Shown in pieces: positions 1 through 7,954 of a DNA stretch of 11,942 nucleotides. Made by a program: the position numbers and the translations under genes. This stretch comes from Microcaldota archaeon (GTDB taxonomy: Archaea; Iainarchaeota; Iainarchaeia; JAADDC01), in NCBI GenBank assembly GCA_027074515.1, contig JALTCQ010000008.1:1-11942 (forward strand), written 5' to 3'. Positions within the stretch are counted from its first letter, which is position 1, and every line of letters begins with the position of its first letter. The notes under the pieces are model-generated. The model did no database searches, was not told where the DNA came from, and worked only from the letters and a program-made list of their open reading frames with translations.

Positions 1-1
1 G

Positions 2-3000
2 CCGCAAGCCGAGGTATCAATATCTGGAGACGGATATTCGGACCAAAAAAGAGCTGACGATGCCGGCGTTGTTGTTTTCAAAGACGTACCCGTGGGAAAA
101 TACAAAATAACGGCGACGTGGGGTGGTTGGAGCGGTAGCACGGTGACAGAGGTAGAAAAAGGAACCACCAGGCGCGCAACGGTCGTGGTGTACGCAGGTA
201 CTGGCAAATTAGAGTTTCACATAAGCGTGGATGGAAAGCCGGCGAACGGAACGATAACAATCACGAGGACAGACACAGGGGCGTCCCTGGGCAGATATCC
301 CCTGACAAATGGAGAAGCGGCCGTGGCTGTTCCCGCAGAGATCCCCCTGGGCTATAAAGTCAGCGTCGGCGGCAAAACGCTCACGGGTTATTCCAAGCTC
401 AGCGCAAACGGGGAGGAAGAGATACGCGTGAACCTGCCAAGGGGCATGGAAACGGGCGTATGGCTGGAGAGCATGAAGACAAACAATCAGGATACAATCA
501 CGCTCAGCCCAGGCAACGCCACCGAGCTCGGACTGCTCATAGGGACGAAGACAGGCGGAGTTCTGCACGTTCTGGTAACGCCCACGGCCAGCGCAGACAT
601 AGAGGTGCCGTACGTTTACGCCAAGCCGAACTCATACGTGTACGCGAAGGTCTGGGTGACACCAAGCGAAGTAGCCGGCGATAAAATAACACTCAAGGCG
701 GTTCTGGGAGACGCAAAGAAAGAGATAACCCTTCCTGTGGGAAACACGTTCACGTGCACCGACGGCTTCTGCTACCACGTGGGGCTGAGCAAAAACGAAT
801 GCCATGTCGGCGAGACGGTAAACATGACTGCAGAACTCATATACGTCGGGCAAGACGAGTACAAGGGCAAGGCAGGGATATACGTGGACAACACGCCCAT
901 ACTTGAAAAGAGCGGGTGGACAAGAGGCGAATACGTTTGGGCAAGAAAAACGGTCCAGCCAAACAGAACAGACACGTGGACCGTGAAGTTCCGTGCAGGG
1001 AGCACTGAGAGGCAGATAGACACAATACACGTGTCGGAAAAGCAAGATATGGACTTCACGGTCAGCCCGAACATCATACTGCCCATTCCCACAGAGCAGA
1101 GGATCACCGTAACGGTCAGCACGCCAGACGGGGTAAATCCGGGCGTCGTCCAGTACTACATATACGGTAAAGACAACGACGGAGAGCACATCATAGCCCA
1201 CGTCACCGCAGGAGACACGGCCATAATCCGCATAAGGAATGCAGATAAGTACAACATGCTCTTCCTTAATGCAGAGTCCTCGCGCTACAGAATAACCCAT
1301 GGACAGCTGCCCATGGTGGGCAAAGATGACGTGCTCACGCTGAACCAGAAGAACGTAACGCTGGGCAACAAGACGAGGAACGCACTCGTCAGGGTGAGCA
1401 CAAAGCTGAGCGTGCCGGTAACGGTGAAGACTGGTGCATCTGCAAACACGGGCTGTGGGGCAAAGCTGCGTGTCAAGCCGAATCAGGTGAGCCTGGAGCC
1501 AAAGGGCAGTTCAGAGCTGAACGTATACTACACGGGCGCAGACAGGTGTGCCAGGTCCTTCTCCGGCAGCGCGGACGTTATGGCTTACGTGCCATGGCTC
1601 TCCGTCCCCGTTGCGGTAAAGCACGCCAACGTGACGGTGAACCCCACTGGCCAGTGCATTGAAATTCAGGCTCCGGACGAGACGAGTCTTCAAGAGAGTG
1701 GAAGCATCCCCATTCGCGTGTACAACCGCTGCGATGAGCCAGTAACAGTCAAACTAACCGTAGAATGCAAGGCAATCAAGGGCGTGAGCGACCTGAGCTG
1801 TGGGTTTGAGAGGGAGCACTTTTGGGAGACGCCGCAAAAAGAGCAGACCTTCACCCTGATCGGAGGAGAAAGCAAAAAGCTGGAGCTCAACTACTCCGCG
1901 GGCATAACGGGAACGTATCCCGTGGCAGAGTTTAACCTGACTGCAACGGGCGGGGAAAACGTGGAAAAGGTGAACAAGACCATTTACGCGTGGACAACAG
2001 CATGGAAAAGATGCGTGAGCGTATCGCCGCACGACGTAATCTCCCTGGACTTCGGAGAGAAGGATGGTGAGATAAGTGCCGCCGCAAGCGTTACAATAAC
2101 AAGGTCTGAAGACTGCAACGTTCATGTAGTGAACCTCTGGGTAGAGGGGGACATGGGGAAGTACGCAAAAATCAAGAACGTCGGCTGGTGGCTGGAGAAG
2201 ATGAACATGGAGCTCACCGTGAAGAAGACATTCCAAGACAGCATAGAAATTACTGGCAACGACATGAACCTCCTGATAAAGCCCCTCAGCGGAGTGCTGA
2301 AGATTGATATAAATGCAGAGATGTTCAACCCCGAAAGCGGCAGGAAAGAACGCAAAGAGTTTAATATACCCATAACGCTCGTGAACAACGTTAGCGCACC
2401 GCCGGACATTGCCCTGAGCGGGGACTGCCACTTCAACAGAGGAGAGCACAACGCAATATGCCCTGTCACGGCGACAATCCTGGACAGAGACGTTGGTAGC
2501 GCACTGGAGCTGAACATGGCGGAAATCACGTGCAGCACTGGGGACGGCCCACACAAAACAGAGCTCAAATGCGGCTGGAGGGATAGGAGCACCATCTGGG
2601 TGGAATACAACGCGGACACGATCGTACCCATCACAAATAAAGGGATAAAGGTTACGGGTAGCCTGAAGCTGAAGGAGCTGAAAAACACAGCACTGAACGT
2701 AGGCGGTACCCTGAGCATACCCAACAGCGTATACAAAGGGGCGCCCTCTTTGGAGTTTAAGAACTGCACAACGGAGAACTGCGAGTATAACGAGGTAGAG
2801 ACGATCACCGTGCCAGACTTTGCAGATAAGGGTGTGGTGTACGCAACCGTGGAAGATGGCAAAGTCTGCTTCCAGGGCGGTTCGTGCTCACAAGAAGCAA
2901 ACGTGTACGAGGGAAGCGAGATATACATTAAGAGCTCCGAGACGAATCCCGTTCTGTACATATACCCAGAAGTAAAGGGAGTTCCAGTGCTTGACGATTC

Positions 3001-4762
3001 GTTCAAAGGAACTGTAACGGGCGTATACTGGATAAAAGGAAACGGGGAAAAGGGAATAACGATAAAGGCAACCGTTCCCACAGCAGAGGACATACTTAAC
3101 GGAGGAGGGATATTGACCCTGACAGAGCCCAAAACAATGGTGAGTACTTACGACGGATACCTACAGAACAGGAGGGGGAACGATGCTGAAGACTGCTCCA
3201 ACAACTTCTGCCCGACGAGCGCGGTGAACAGTATTGTTAGCCAAATAGCAAAGAGCAGTGCGTGGAACGGAAGCCATGTAGAGCTGCTGGCGTACGGAGA
3301 GAGGCCAGAGAAGCCAGATAGGTGCAAAAGCGGACAAATTGACGAACAAAATAATAGCTTCTGGCTCGTGACTGTGGACAAGGGAGACAACGGCTCGTGT
3401 AGCGTGGAAATAAACGGCCTGAACTCGAAAGACGGCGGGCTGCTCGGGGCGATAGCGGAGATGGCAAATGGTACAGAAGACATCGTTCAGCACAAAGATG
3501 GCAGCGACAGCATAGAGAAAGAGATTCAAGCAATAATAGGCAAATTGGGAAAGAGCAATAGCAGCTTCAGCAGCAATGCGGAAATGTTCATAAAAAACAC
3601 CCCATACGGATACGTGCCAATCCTCTGGACAGACATGACATATACTCAGAAAAACCTTGCAAAGGAATGGACAATCACGGAACTGGTACCAGGGGATGGA
3701 GTTAAATGTGAAAACGCAAACAATGACAGCGTACACATCTTTGAGAAAGGCGACGATAACATCTTGATTGGTGCCCCAGACGCAGACGAAGATTCGTTAA
3801 AGAACGTGGTGAAGTGCGAGTATGGGGACGCAAAAACGTTATACAATCTTGAGAACGTACACCTTAACTCATACCCAATCGACTACACAACAGACATTCC
3901 AGGTACGACGTATGAGTACGACCCGAGCATCAGAGCAATCCTCGCGAAGATCCCAGAATATATTATGCCGCACATAAAAACAGAGCTTAATGCCCCACCC
4001 CTCTGCATCCACTTCCTAGAGGGCTTTGTAATACCCAAACAAGACATTTACGTGGTGATAAAGAAGGAAGGAGATACTTGGGGAGCAGAGGTGTATAGAA
4101 ATCTTGGAAATGCAGAGAAAAAGTACCCCGGGCTGCTCTGCATAGATAACACAAAGCTGGACGCCGTGAAGAAGATAAACGACATTTACAAGAATATAGA
4201 CGATGAACAGCGCGCAGAAGCGCACTACAACCCCTTCATTCACACTATGTTTCTCGGCCAGGGATGGAATAATATACATTGTGGAGAAACAAACTGCATA
4301 ACGTTCACGTACATCGTGTCAAGCGACCTCCAGGAAGACTGCAGCGACAAAGGTACTAAATACGATGATTCAAAAATCACCGCTCAAGAAGCAGTCAGCT
4401 GCAACCACCCAATAGGCAAAAGACAGGGCAAATACGGCTACTGCGGTAAGAAAGAGTACCTCTCCATAGGGGACGTTCCTTTGGAGTGGACAGAAGGCGG
4501 CTGGCTAGCAGATGTAGAGTACACAAATCAGCCCCATCCAATTGTTGGAGCAATAATATCGTCAGAGCCACCAACACTAAAACCACATGCAGACAGCTGG
4601 GCGTGCTACTGGAGACAGCTAGTGCTACCAATTTTCGCCAACGATGGCGAACAGTACTCAGCTCTGAACATAGGAAGCAGTACGCCGAGTACCCAGGACT
4701 CAGGAAGTTCTGACTATGGGGGGGATACTGACTACGACCGCCTCAAATATTATGGACCATAG
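2..4762 (+). CDS. Giant secreted Ig-like, Cys-rich surface protein (5' partial)
   Basis: The frame is open from base 2 to a TAG at 4760-4762 (1586 residues visible), so the N-terminus and any signal peptide lie upstream; the GTG at 92 is only an internal codon. The first residues (DDAGVVVFKDVPVGKYKITA) look like a carboxypeptidase-regulatory-type beta-sandwich. Up to about base 3060 follow many beta-rich Ig-like modules, three with a long-range Cys pair (1454-2116). The last 550 or so residues are a different, unrecognised Cys-containing region ending in a Ser/Gly/Asp-rich tail. I count about 18 N-X-S/T sequons and over 30 cysteines, some as close pairs (CTDGFC, CTTENC, CSNNFC, CGETNC), which suggests glycosylation and disulfides outside the cell. 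There is no C-terminal membrane helix or sorting motif. A surface-layer-associated, adhesive or binding role is inference only; no catalytic motif is visible. Confidence 0.85.
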   Translation, partial: PQAEVSISGDGYSDQKRADDAGVVVFKDVPVGKYKITATWGGWSGSTVTEVEKGTTRRATVVVYAGTGKLEFHISVDGKPANGTITITRTDTGASLGRYPLTNGEAAVAVPAEIPLGYKVSVGGKTLTGYSKLSANGEEEIRVNLPRGMETGVWLESMKTNNQDTITLSPGNATELGLLIGTKTGGVLHVLVTPTASADIEVPYVYAKPNSYVYAKVWVTPSEVAGDKITLKAVLGDAKKEITLPVGNTFTCTDGFCYHVGLSKNECHVGETVNMTAELIYVGQDEYKGKAGIYVDNTPILEKSGWTRGEYVWARKTVQPNRTDTWTVKFRAGSTERQIDTIHVSEKQDMDFTVSPNIILPIPTEQRITVTVSTPDGVNPGVVQYYIYGKDNDGEHIIAHVTAGDTAIIRIRNADKYNMLFLNAESSRYRITHGQLPMVGKDDVLTLNQKNVTLGNKTRNALVRVSTKLSVPVTVKTGASANTGCGAKLRVKPNQVSLEPKGSSELNVYYTGADRCARSFSGSADVMAYVPWLSVPVAVKHANVTVNPTGQCIEIQAPDETSLQESGSIPIRVYNRCDEPVTVKLTVECKAIKGVSDLSCGFEREHFWETPQKEQTFTLIGGESKKLELNYSAGITGTYPVAEFNLTATGGENVEKVNKTIYAWTTAWKRCVSVSPHDVISLDFGEKDGEISAAASVTITRSEDCNVHVVNLWVEGDMGKYAKIKNVGWWLEKMNMELTVKKTFQDSIEITGNDMNLLIKPLSGVLKIDINAEMFNPESGRKERKEFNIPITLVNNVSAPPDIALSGDCHFNRGEHNAICPVTATILDRDVGSALELNMAEITCSTGDGPHKTELKCGWRDRSTIWVEYNADTIVPITNKGIKVTGSLKLKELKNTALNVGGTLSIPNSVYKGAPSLEFKNCTTENCEYNEVETITVPDFADKGVVYATVEDGKVCFQGGSCSQEANVYEGSEIYIKSSETNPVLYIYPEVKGVPVLDDSFKGTVTGVYWIKGNGEKGITIKATVPTAEDILNGGGILTLTEPKTMVSTYDGYLQNRRGNDAEDCSNNFCPTSAVNSIVSQIAKSSAWNGSHVELLAYGERPEKPDRCKSGQIDEQNNSFWLVTVDKGDNGSCSVEINGLNSKDGGLLGAIAEMANGTEDIVQHKDGSDSIEKEIQAIIGKLGKSNSSFSSNAEMFIKNTPYGYVPILWTDMTYTQKNLAKEWTITELVPGDGVKCENANNDSVHIFEKGDDNILIGAPDADEDSLKNVVKCEYGDAKTLYNLENVHLNSYPIDYTTDIPGTTYEYDPSIRAILAKIPEYIMPHIKTELNAPPLCIHFLEGFVIPKQDIYVVIKKEGDTWGAEVYRNLGNAEKKYPGLLCIDNTKLDAVKKINDIYKNIDDEQRAEAHYNPFIHTMFLGQGWNNIHCGETNCITFTYIVSSDLQEDCSDKGTKYDDSKITAQEAVSCNHPIGKRQGKYGYCGKKEYLSIGDVPLEWTEGGWLADVEYTNQPHPIVGAIISSEPPTLKPHADSWACYWRQLVLPIFANDGEQYSALNIGSSTPSTQDSGSSDYGGDTDYDRLKYYGP

Positions 4763-4767
4763 CCTAC

Positions 4768-4775
4768 CTTTTTAC
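4768..4775 (+). promoter_or_regulatory. TATA box for speD
   Basis: CTTTTTAC is centred about 26.5 nt upstream of the speD ATG at 4798. That spacing puts transcription initiation at or next to the start codon, and no Shine-Dalgarno precedes the ATG, so the mRNA is probably leaderless. The box resembles the one in front of thrS. Confidence 0.5.
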
Positions 4776-4785
4776 CTTTTTCTTC
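4768..4785 (+). terminator. T-rich terminator-like tract after giant gene
   Basis: Two T5 runs (4769-4773 and 4777-4781) lie just after the stop codon of the giant gene. Archaeal RNA polymerase terminates on such tracts without a hairpin. The same bases include the TATA-like box of speD, so one short gap probably serves both purposes. Confidence 0.4.
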
Positions 4786-4797
4786 TGGAATAGAAAC

Positions 4798-5214
4798 ATG
4801 GAGCCCGTTGTTCCGACGATGGGGATGCACTACGTGGTAGAGGCCGCTGGCTGCGACGAAGAGATACTCACAGACGCGCGCAGGCTTGAGGAGATCTTCA
4901 AGGAAGCGGCAAGGGCTGCACACATGACCATAAAGGCATCCCACTTCTTCCGTTTTAGCCCAAGGGGTGTTTCGGGCACGGTGATCGTTGCGGAGTCGCA
5001 CATATCCATACACACGTGGCCAGAACTGGGATACGCAGCCATAGACGTGTACACATGTGGCAACTCCGACCCGGAGAAGGCTGTGGACTACATACTTGAA
5101 AAGATAGGGGCAAAGTACGCCCACGTCTCCGAGCTGAAGCGTGGGATACCGGAGGACGACGGAACGTACACTCACACCATCGTCACGTGGGAGGAGCGGC
5201 CAGGGGAAGAATAA
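4798..5214 (+). CDS. speD: S-adenosylmethionine decarboxylase proenzyme (class 1B)
   Basis: This pyruvoyl enzyme decarboxylates S-adenosylmethionine to supply the aminopropyl donor for spermidine and related polyamines; it acts in the cytosol. The 138-residue length fits the prokaryotic single-domain form. The self-cleavage site is visible: in VAESHISIHTWPE, Ser67 after Glu66 should become the pyruvoyl group. His72 (IHTWPE) and Cys87 (VYTCG) match the processing and proton-donor residues of the Thermotoga enzyme (Ser63, His68, Cys83) at the same spacing. The ATG follows a TATA-like box by about 26 nt and has no Shine-Dalgarno. The gene looks monocistronic, since the next promoter overlaps its stop codon. 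Some crenarchaeal paralogs of this family decarboxylate arginine instead; the core motifs do not separate the two, so AdoMet specificity is the default call. Confidence 0.93.
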   Translation: MEPVVPTMGMHYVVEAAGCDEEILTDARRLEEIFKEAARAAHMTIKASHFFRFSPRGVSGTVIVAESHISIHTWPELGYAAIDVYTCGNSDPEKAVDYILEKIGAKYAHVSELKRGIPEDDGTYTHTIVTWEERPGEE

Positions 5215-5218
5215 ATAC
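5211..5218 (+). promoter_or_regulatory. TATA box for beta-propeller operon
   Basis: ATAAATAC overlaps the TAA stop of speD (5212-5214) and is centred about 24.5 nt upstream of the ATG at 5239. No Shine-Dalgarno lies between, so leaderless transcription of the two-gene unit 5239-7910 is likely. The same octamer at the same distance precedes the gene at 7955. Confidence 0.6.
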
Positions 5219-5238
5219 CTCCTCTCCCCAATAATACC

Positions 5239-7161
5239 ATGGCGAAAAACGATCCACTCCTGGTTCTGGCGTTCCTGATACTGATTCTTGGTGCGGTAGT
5301 GTTATCTGTTCAGAATCGGGCGAATGTGCCAAAAAACACGGAGTTTAGCCTTGTACCGACGAAAAGCCCGAAAGAGCTGCAAGAATATGTAGATATTGGC
5401 CAGCAGTACGGAGGATACGTATCTATAATGGGTGCAGGCGCACCGCTGACGGCAGCAGTGAGCGCAGTAAAGAGCAGTGCAACACCTCCCGAAAGCATCC
5501 AAACGAACGTGCCGGAGAGAGAATCGACCACGAACGTGCAGGTAGCAGGCGTGGACGAACCCGACGTGCTGAAGTTGTCTGGAGATAAAGCGTTCTACCA
5601 GTCAAGGGGCAACGTGAAGGTTCTCCGCATTTACCCGCCGAAGGACGCCAACGTGCTGGCAAAGATCCCTGCAAACTGGGGGACGGAACTGTTCGTAGAA
5701 GGAAACACGCTGGTGCTCCTGCAAGGCTCAAGGATCAAGGGCTACGACGTGAGTAATCCGGAAAGACCTACGCAGGCGTGGGAGCTTGATCTAAAAGGAA
5801 CCGTGCGTGATGCAAGGGAAATAAACGGAACAATATACCTGATAACGTCTGACTACCGCGTCGTGTGTCCGCACTACCCTGTGAAGGGGGTGATCATTCC
5901 CTGTGCGCGTTACTACCACCCAAAGCTCCCAGTACTCACGGACACTACATACACGATCCTAAAGATTGATGGGAAGACTGGAAAGGTGGAAAAAGCCGTT
6001 GCGTTAACCGGTTCGTATCAGACGACGGTGTACATAAGTAAGAACGCCATATACTTCGCATATCGGATCCAAAAGCCAGTGAACGAGGTGCTCTACGACT
6101 TCATCATAGAGAGGGGCGATGAAGTACTGCCAAAGGACGTTGTGGAGCATCTGAGAAAAGTAGACACGTATGACATCAGTAAGGAGGCGAAAATGGCAGA
6201 GATGGAAAGTGTTCTGGAAAAGTACTACAAGGGGTTAAGTCCGGAGGAGCAGAGCAACGTGCAGAACAGGGTAGAAAAGGCACTGGAAGAGTACATCAGA
6301 GAAAACGCAGGAAAGATAGACAGCACGGGCATAGCGAAGATCTCCTTGGATGATCTGACGGTGATAGCAACGGGAAACGTTCCGGGTCATCTGCTGAACC
6401 AGTGGAGCATGGACGAGTACAAGGGATACCTCCGCGTGGCCACGACGACAACGGCAAACTGGAGGAACCACATTGGAAATAACCTCTACGTGCTGGACGG
6501 AAAGCTAAGAGTTGTGGGAAAGATAGATGGGCTGGAAGCAGGGGAGAGAATATACGCCGTTAGATTCATGGGGGATAGGGCGTACGTGGTGACGTACAAG
6601 GAAACGGACCCTCTCCTGGTGCTAGATTTATCCGATCCGTACAAACCACAAGTTGTGGGCAAGCTGAAGATTCCGGGGTACTCCACGTACCTGCATCCAA
6701 TAGATTCGGACCACATGATAGGCGTGGGGCGCGGGAGCAACTGGAGGATAAAGGTATCGCTCTTTGACGTCTCAGATCCAGAAAACCCAAAGGAAATGGA
6801 CACGTACTACCTGAAAGAGAGCTGGGGGCAAGTGCTGTTCAACCACCACGCCTTCCTCTGGGATAAAAAGCACAATTTACTCATCATTCCGGCAGGGGAC
6901 AGGTACTACCTCCTGCGTGTGAGAACGAATGAAAAACCGTACATCAGCGCGGTGAAGATCGTGGATTTTGACAGCACGGCGAAGAGAGCGGCCTACGTAG
7001 ACGACTACGCGTACCTCTTCTCCGACGACGAGATGGTAGTGGTGAACGAGAACAGTGGAAAGGAAATCAAGAGCCTGCAGATAGAGAAGGGATATCCCGT
7101 TGAACCATTCCCGCCGCCGAGACCGATTCCCATCATAGTTAAAAATGAGGAAAATGTGTGA
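5239..7161 (+). CDS. Membrane-anchored beta-propeller protein (COG4880/PF09826-like)
   Basis: The 640-residue product begins with an uncleaved-looking hydrophobic helix (about residues 6-24, PLLVLAFLILILGAVVLSV), so the rest should face outside the cell. The SPKELQEYV segment (43-51), TNVQVAGVDEPDVLKLSG (98-115), the GYLRVATTT segment (397-405), VRFMGDRAYVVTY (441-453), DPLLVLDLSDPYKP (457-470) and GYSTYLHP (480-487) are signatures I recognise from secreted proteins with a C-terminal beta-propeller distantly related to WD40. Cys210 and Cys222 could form a disulfide. A charged helical stretch (about 284-365) interrupts the beta pattern. The C-terminus is proline-rich (PFPPPRPIPI). The molecular role of the family is not established; binding or scaffolding at the surface is likely. 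The last codons overlap the next gene by 4 nt (GTGA), so the two are translationally coupled. Confidence 0.9.
   Translation: MAKNDPLLVLAFLILILGAVVLSVQNRANVPKNTEFSLVPTKSPKELQEYVDIGQQYGGYVSIMGAGAPLTAAVSAVKSSATPPESIQTNVPERESTTNVQVAGVDEPDVLKLSGDKAFYQSRGNVKVLRIYPPKDANVLAKIPANWGTELFVEGNTLVLLQGSRIKGYDVSNPERPTQAWELDLKGTVRDAREINGTIYLITSDYRVVCPHYPVKGVIIPCARYYHPKLPVLTDTTYTILKIDGKTGKVEKAVALTGSYQTTVYISKNAIYFAYRIQKPVNEVLYDFIIERGDEVLPKDVVEHLRKVDTYDISKEAKMAEMESVLEKYYKGLSPEEQSNVQNRVEKALEEYIRENAGKIDSTGIAKISLDDLTVIATGNVPGHLLNQWSMDEYKGYLRVATTTTANWRNHIGNNLYVLDGKLRVVGKIDGLEAGERIYAVRFMGDRAYVVTYKETDPLLVLDLSDPYKPQVVGKLKIPGYSTYLHPIDSDHMIGVGRGSNWRIKVSLFDVSDPENPKEMDTYYLKESWGQVLFNHHAFLWDKKHNLLIIPAGDRYYLLRVRTNEKPYISAVKIVDFDSTAKRAAYVDDYAYLFSDDEMVVVNENSGKEIKSLQIEKGYPVEPFPPPRPIPIIVKNEENV
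7147..7150 (+). promoter_or_regulatory. Shine-Dalgarno GAGG for coupled gene
   Basis: GAGG inside the end of the beta-propeller gene sits 7 nt before the GTG at 7158. It is about 16 nt from the alternative ATG at 7167, so it favours the GTG start and reinitiation coupled to termination upstream. Confidence 0.45.
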
Positions 7162-7910
7162 TTAGTATGCTGGAGAGATTTTGGAAGCGAAGGAAGGAAA
7201 CGCCCCGGCGTGAGCCCATAAGCGTAGAGGGCGAGCCCATTAGCGGCCCGAAAAGAGAAGTACAACCAAGTAACCTGCTAGAGGATCTGGGAATAGGCGC
7301 TACGCACGCAAGAATAAGTATGGAAGACGATCTGACAAGGGCGCAGTACCTCGCAAAGCTCCTTAAATTTAAACAAGCGCTACAAGAAGTACACCACTAC
7401 ACGGAGGAGGAGCTAGAAAACAAGCTGGATAAAAAGCTCAGGGAGCACGACGTCCACGAGTTAAAGCTGACAATCCCATGGAGCGCGTGGGAAAAGCTCA
7501 ACGGAATCGGAATAAAGCTACCAGGCCAGGTCACTTCAGTTATAACTGTGTCAAAACCGCAGGGGTTTGAAGCACCCGTACTGACCGTACTAGAGAGCGT
7601 AGAGAAGATGGAAGGTCACAAGCGATACATTGGCAACCGCATATCCGCAATATTCGGAAGAAAACTCACAAAACCGTACGTTCTCGTGAAGGAAGGGCCG
7701 GAGCGCCGCCCAGAAACAAGAATCATAAAAGAATGGGATATTTCGGGGGGAGTATCACGGGTGCACGGAAACATAGAAGTACTGCCGAACCCGCGAGGAG
7801 ACGGCCATATCGTCATAATCAGACACACCGGCAACAAGAACCTCCCAATTATCGTGGAGTTCAAGGCAAGGGACGGGCGAATCCACACGATCCAGCTGGG
7901 CAACCAATAG
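7158..7910 (+). CDS. Unrecognised basic protein coupled to beta-propeller gene
   Basis: I do not recognise this 250-residue protein. The GTG start overlaps the upstream stop (GTGA) and has GAGG 7 nt before it; an ATG three codons later is the alternative. There is no signal peptide, membrane helix or cysteine, so the product is probably cytosolic, or lies on the inner face of the membrane under its partner. Residues 1-35 are basic and low in complexity, with EPISVEGEPISG as a short internal repeat. Residues 56-100 should be helical, possibly coiled-coil (EEELENKLDKKLREHD). Residues 101-180 look mixed alpha/beta. Residues 185-250 look like a small beta domain with alternating hydrophobics (HIVIIRHTGNKNLPIIVEFK). 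Coupling to the membrane-anchored propeller suggests a joint role, but the sequence does not say what it is. Confidence 0.8.
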   Translation: MISMLERFWKRRKETPRREPISVEGEPISGPKREVQPSNLLEDLGIGATHARISMEDDLTRAQYLAKLLKFKQALQEVHHYTEEELENKLDKKLREHDVHELKLTIPWSAWEKLNGIGIKLPGQVTSVITVSKPQGFEAPVLTVLESVEKMEGHKRYIGNRISAIFGRKLTKPYVLVKEGPERRPETRIIKEWDISGGVSRVHGNIEVLPNPRGDGHIVIIRHTGNKNLPIIVEFKARDGRIHTIQLGNQ

Positions 7911-7926
7911 CACCACCCAGAAAGGC

Positions 7927-7934
7927 ATAAATAC
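7927..7934 (+). promoter_or_regulatory. TATA box for operon 7955-9541
   Basis: ATAAATAC in the 44-nt gap is centred about 24.5 nt before the ATG at 7955, and no Shine-Dalgarno follows. The spacing matches the promoter at 5211 and implies a leaderless mRNA. A T5 run at 7945-7949, between box and start, may end transcripts from the upstream unit. Confidence 0.6.
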
Positions 7935-7954
7935 CACCAACCCCTTTTTCTCAC

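Noticed and set aside
92..94. GTG at 92 as start of the giant gene
   Set aside because: The frame stays open to the window edge and the residues before it (DDAGVVVFKDVP) complete a beta-sandwich motif; no promoter or ribosome site is present.
1754..3132. Long minus-strand open frames opposite the giant gene
   Set aside because: They lie in overlapping antisense frames, have odd Ser/Phe/Cys/Val-rich compositions and match no family; they are shadows of the + strand gene.
4798..5214. Pyruvoyl arginine decarboxylase instead of AdoMet decarboxylase
   Set aside because: Shared core motifs cannot exclude it, but AdoMet decarboxylation is the usual activity of this family outside a few crenarchaeal paralogs.
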